Below, one piece after another: positions 5,334 to 7,662 of a stretch of DNA of 7,662 nucleotides. The notes under the pieces were generated by a model. It was not told where the DNA came from. It made no database searches and worked only from the letters and a program-made list of their open reading frames with translations. Numbering within the stretch: position 1 is the stretch's first letter; every line of letters begins with the position of its first letter. The position numbers and the translations under genes were made by a program. This stretch comes from Oscillospiraceae bacterium (GTDB lineage: Bacteria; Bacillota; Clostridia; Oscillospirales; Oscillospiraceae), in NCBI GenBank assembly GCA_031272845.1, contig JAISTA010000054.1, positions 1 to 7,662 of the forward strand, in the 5' to 3' direction.

Positions 5334-6425
5334 TCAGTCCTGCCGGAAAACCGGCGCGCCGAACAAAAATTTATCTTCATCCTTGTATTGCTCTAAGTCT
5401 TCAAGCGCGGCAATCAGGCGCGCCATACTTTCGTCCGTTAGCTGAATGTAACAGCCGTTCCGCGAATAATTATCCCGGTAGCGGGTACCGTCTTCGTCAA
5501 TATTAATCTCAATCTCATCTGACCAGTTTGTTTCTCGCCAGTACAGCACATTGCCCTCCCAGCAGGAAATATAAAGCTCCGTTCCACCGAGGCTGTGAAT
5601 ATATCGGGGAGACAAGATAAAATGACATTTTGCCGAGGCAAGGTCAACGGAAGCACGGTCTGCGTTCCAGCCTTGCGTCAGCACGTCTGTCAGTATCTTA
5701 TAAAACCACGATGACGCCTGCTCGTCAGAGACTTTGATTTTTCCTGTTTCCGGGGCATTTCCGTGCTTCGGATTCAGCACATAGGACAGTGGGGCGGAAA
5801 GCTTTGCCTCCCGAATCTCCCGTAGAGGGATTGTTTTTTCTTCGACCCCGTTATTGCCCGCAAGTATGTTATCAAGGGCCGCCGCGTCTAAATCCGTGGG
5901 CAGCTCCGCGAGAAAAGCCGTTATTTCCGCAATCGCCTTATCGCTGACCTTTGCGTAATAATCGGCGTTGTTTATTGCCGCGTATTTTCCCGAGGGCAGA
6001 GAGGTGTTGAGGTCATATTCAAATGTGTTCCAGTGAATAAGATTCTTGCTCCACCCGGTGACCGTCGTTACCGTTGACCCCTCCTGAAAAGTCACCTCAA
6101 ACCGGCAGCGGCCACCGCTTTTCGGCAGTTTTTCCGCCGCGACATCCTTGCCGTCGGATAACGCCGCGTACAGCAGAGGATACAGATTTTGCACAGCGTT
6201 TGTGTCTGTTACAAACCGAGGATCCCGCTGCCCGGGGTTTTCGGGAATATCAAGCTCACAGCGCAGGTTAGAATAGTAAGTGTATTCTGCGGGCGGTTCA
6301 GAGGGCAGCGGCCTTGGCGCAGTCGCGGAATCTTTGCCCGAGCACGCGGCAAGCAGCAGAGCGGCGGCAAGCGCAAGCAATGCGGCACAGACTATCCGTG
6401 TTTTTTGCGGCATAATGTTTTTCAT
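5334..6425 (-). CDS. lipoprotein of unknown function with two internal repeats
   Basis: I do not recognise a named family. The 363-residue protein has a classic lipoprotein signal: a charged start, a hydrophobic stretch (about 11-27) and the lipobox LAAC with lipid-acceptor C28, followed by a Ser/Pro-rich tether (29-47). It is therefore probably anchored on the outer face of the membrane. The rest appears to be an ancient duplication: about 76-175 and about 235-344 share the same order of features. Each has a helix-like leader, then CRFEVTF or CHFILSP, then a strand with paired W/N residues (W125..N128..W132; W289..N292..W296), then a G-x-Y, and finally SDKAIAEITAFLAEL or TDESMARLIAALEDL. The ATG has an AAGGAG site five bases upstream. 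It lies 28 bases after yggS and 84 before sepF, so it is likely in the same transcript. Its DNA looks somewhat less GC-rich than neighbours. A role in envelope sensing or division is only a guess from position. Confidence 0.87.
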   Translation of the reverse strand: MKNIMPQKTRIVCAALLALAAALLLAACSGKDSATAPRPLPSEPPAEYTYYSNLRCELDIPENPGQRDPRFVTDTNAVQNLYPLLYAALSDGKDVAAEKLPKSGGRCRFEVTFQEGSTVTTVTGWSKNLIHWNTFEYDLNTSLPSGKYAAINNADYYAKVSDKAIAEITAFLAELPTDLDAAALDNILAGNNGVEEKTIPLREIREAKLSAPLSYVLNPKHGNAPETGKIKVSDEQASSWFYKILTDVLTQGWNADRASVDLASAKCHFILSPRYIHSLGGTELYISCWEGNVLYWRETNWSDEIEINIDEDGTRYRDNYSRNGCYIQLTDESMARLIAALEDLEQYKDEDKFLFGAPVFRQD

Positions 6426-6453
6426 AGACGCTCCTTGACGTAATAACTGCGCG

Positions 6454-7164
6454 CTACTGCCTTTTTCCGAACAGCGAGGTGCCTATTCGCACCATATTGC
6501 TTCCGCACTCTATCGCCTGCTGAAAGCTGTCTGACATTCCCATAGAAAGTATCTTCATCTGCACATTATCAGCGCCGTACGCCGCGCATTTTTCAAACAG
6601 CTCGCGGCATTTTGTAAACCAAAACGCGTCCCTGTCCGGATTTTGCTCCGCCGGGGGTATTGACATCAGGCCGCGAACGCGGATATTCGGCAGACACGCC
6701 GCCGCTTCGAGCGCCTCGGCGAGGCTGTCCGGCAAAAAGCCGTGCTTTGCCTTCTCCGCTCCGATGTTTATCTCCAAAAGAACGTCCTGAACAATCGTCA
6801 GATCCTCAGCGCGGGCGGAAATCAGCCGCAGCGCCTTTATGCTCGGTACGGACTGAAGCAGTCCGACCTGCCCGGCAAGCTTGTTAATCTTGTTGGTTTG
6901 AAGTGACCCGATAAAATGCAGCTCCGCGCCTGAATATGCGTTTTGCTCCGATTTTTCAACAAGCTCCTGCACGCGGTTTTCGCCGCAAACGCGAATCCCG
7001 GCGTTTATTGCCGCGCGAACCGTCTCGGCGCTCTGCGTTTTCGTCGCGGCGACAAGCGTTATGTCAGACGCGGCGCGTCCCGCGCGGGCGGCGCTGCGGG
7101 CTATGCGCTCGTTTATCTCCAGCAGACACTCTTTGATTTGACTTTCTTCAGATATTGCCGTCAT
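6454..7164 (-). CDS. yggS: YggS/YlmE family PLP homeostasis protein
   Basis: A 236-residue single-domain, alanine-racemase-like TIM-barrel protein that binds pyridoxal 5'-phosphate and helps balance vitamin B6 pools (PLPBP/COG0325 family). It is not known to be an enzyme of a defined reaction. The PLP Schiff-base lysine is K42 in LVAATKTQ. GENRVQE (61-67), HFIGSLQTNK (83-92), an RGLMSIPP segment and the C-terminal phosphate-binding LSMGMSDSFQQAI...VRIGTSLFG (206-233) are all present. The usual HSVDS reads QSVPS at 104-108, a minor variation. Length is normal. The ATG has no clear Shine-Dalgarno site; the only purine run lies far upstream, so translation may be weak or coupled to the preceding gene, whose stop is 30 bases away. 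Its place near sepF matches the ylmE-sepF arrangement of Gram-positive division clusters. Confidence 0.95.
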   Translation of the reverse strand: MTAISEESQIKECLLEINERIARSAARAGRAASDITLVAATKTQSAETVRAAINAGIRVCGENRVQELVEKSEQNAYSGAELHFIGSLQTNKINKLAGQVGLLQSVPSIKALRLISARAEDLTIVQDVLLEINIGAEKAKHGFLPDSLAEALEAAACLPNIRVRGLMSIPPAEQNPDRDAFWFTKCRELFEKCAAYGADNVQMKILSMGMSDSFQQAIECGSNMVRIGTSLFGKRQ

Positions 7165-7194
7165 TGTTTTTGCAAAGCACGCTTCCCGTGAATT

Positions 7195-7662
7195 TTATCG
7201 GAAAACGCTCCCCTCCTTCAGCGTTTTTCCGGAAACGATCAGCTCGTCAACAAGGTTAAACAGCAGCTGACGCTTCTCGTTGCGTTCCTTGAGCGCCGCG
7301 CGGGCCGCAAGAGCTTCCTCATCCGCGCCCTCCTCCGCCTCTTGAAAGTCGGATTTTGGGGCGATTATGACATTAGCCCCGCTTTGCGCGAGTATATCAA
7401 CGTAAAATTCGCGCGCCATAAGCACGATCGGCAGATAAACGTAGCTCCTGCCCTGCTCGTCGTAAAACACAGTGTCCGCCGGGGCAAGACGCGCGTCTTT
7501 CTGCGAAAAAATTATCTCGAACGGCACCTGCCGCAAACGAAGCGTATCGGCGGTCTCCCTGTTGGAGGACAAAACGGCGACGGTCCTGCCGCCCTCCGAT
7601 TTCCCGAGCGCCTCAAGCCGCATTGCAATCGGCTTATCCGACACGGCCGGGATAAGCACATT
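7195..7662 (-). CDS. C-terminal part of a probable HlyD-like membrane-fusion/adaptor protein (5' end outside window)
   Basis: The frame is open through the right edge and ends at TAA 7195-7197, giving about 155 visible C-terminal residues. The GTG near 7657 is not taken as the start because the frame continues beyond it. The tail resembles the end of Firmicute HlyD-like adaptor proteins: a beta-rich block with PFEIIFS, a loop like GLxVPxxAxxxxxGxxxVYV (here DARLAPADTVFYDEQGRSYVYL), a strand with EFYVDIL, and the ending VDELIVSGKTLKEG, close to the (D)E(V/L)IVSGKxLxxG ending I associate with such proteins beside yggS and sepF in Clostridia. A charged Glu/Ala-rich insert lies between. Such proteins normally have one N-terminal membrane segment and a lipoyl-like domain, neither visible here. 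The family call comes from remembered patterns and synteny, so it is moderate; a different envelope protein remains possible. Confidence 0.5.
   Translation of the reverse strand, partial: NVLIPAVSDKPIAMRLEALGKSEGGRTVAVLSSNRETADTLRLRQVPFEIIFSQKDARLAPADTVFYDEQGRSYVYLPIVLMAREFYVDILAQSGANVIIAPKSDFQEAEEGADEEALAARAALKERNEKRQLLFNLVDELIVSGKTLKEGSVFR

Overview
The window is a GC-rich chromosomal segment, most likely from a Clostridia-class Firmicute (Oscillospirales-like; the rank below class is inference). The main evidence is an in-frame IspH-ribosomal protein S1 fusion, a recognised clostridial arrangement. It sits with cmk and plsC, next to a division cluster containing sepF and a YggS/YlmE-type PLP protein. 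All eight supported genes lie on the minus strand. They are closely packed (gaps of about 6-84 bases, one overlap), so they probably form one long operon read from the right edge leftwards.

In transcription order: the C-terminal part of a probable HlyD-like membrane-fusion/adaptor protein, cut by the window edge (7195-7662); yggS (6454-7164); a 363-residue lipoprotein of unknown function with an internal duplication (5334-6425); sepF (4686-5249), preceded by an AT-rich leader with a possible internal promoter; rpiB (4215-4664, TTG start); cmk (3493-4170); plsC (2868-3512, GTG start overlapping cmk); and the ispH-rpsA fusion (726-2861). The set joins cell division and envelope functions (SepF, lipoprotein, adaptor protein) with PLP homeostasis, pentose phosphate interconversion, CMP phosphorylation, phosphatidic acid synthesis, the last step of the MEP isoprenoid pathway and translation. 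The cmk-S1 adjacency is old and widespread in bacteria.

The left 725 bases hold no convincing protein gene but are unusually structured. Reading leftwards on the minus strand there is: a small hairpin pair just after the ispH-rpsA stop; a probable operon terminator (604-668); a well-spaced sigma70/SigA-type promoter (427-455) followed by a compact about 70-nt hairpin-rich unit ending in seven T (350-420), the best candidate here for an undescribed small RNA; a second hairpin plus T7 (321-345); two degenerate copies of a sequence repeated at a 96-base offset (124-205 and 220-301); a perfect 14-bp inverted repeat (50-83); and a last hairpin plus T7 (8-37). I read this as a dispersed intergenic repeat region around a possible sRNA. 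All function there is inferred from sequence only.
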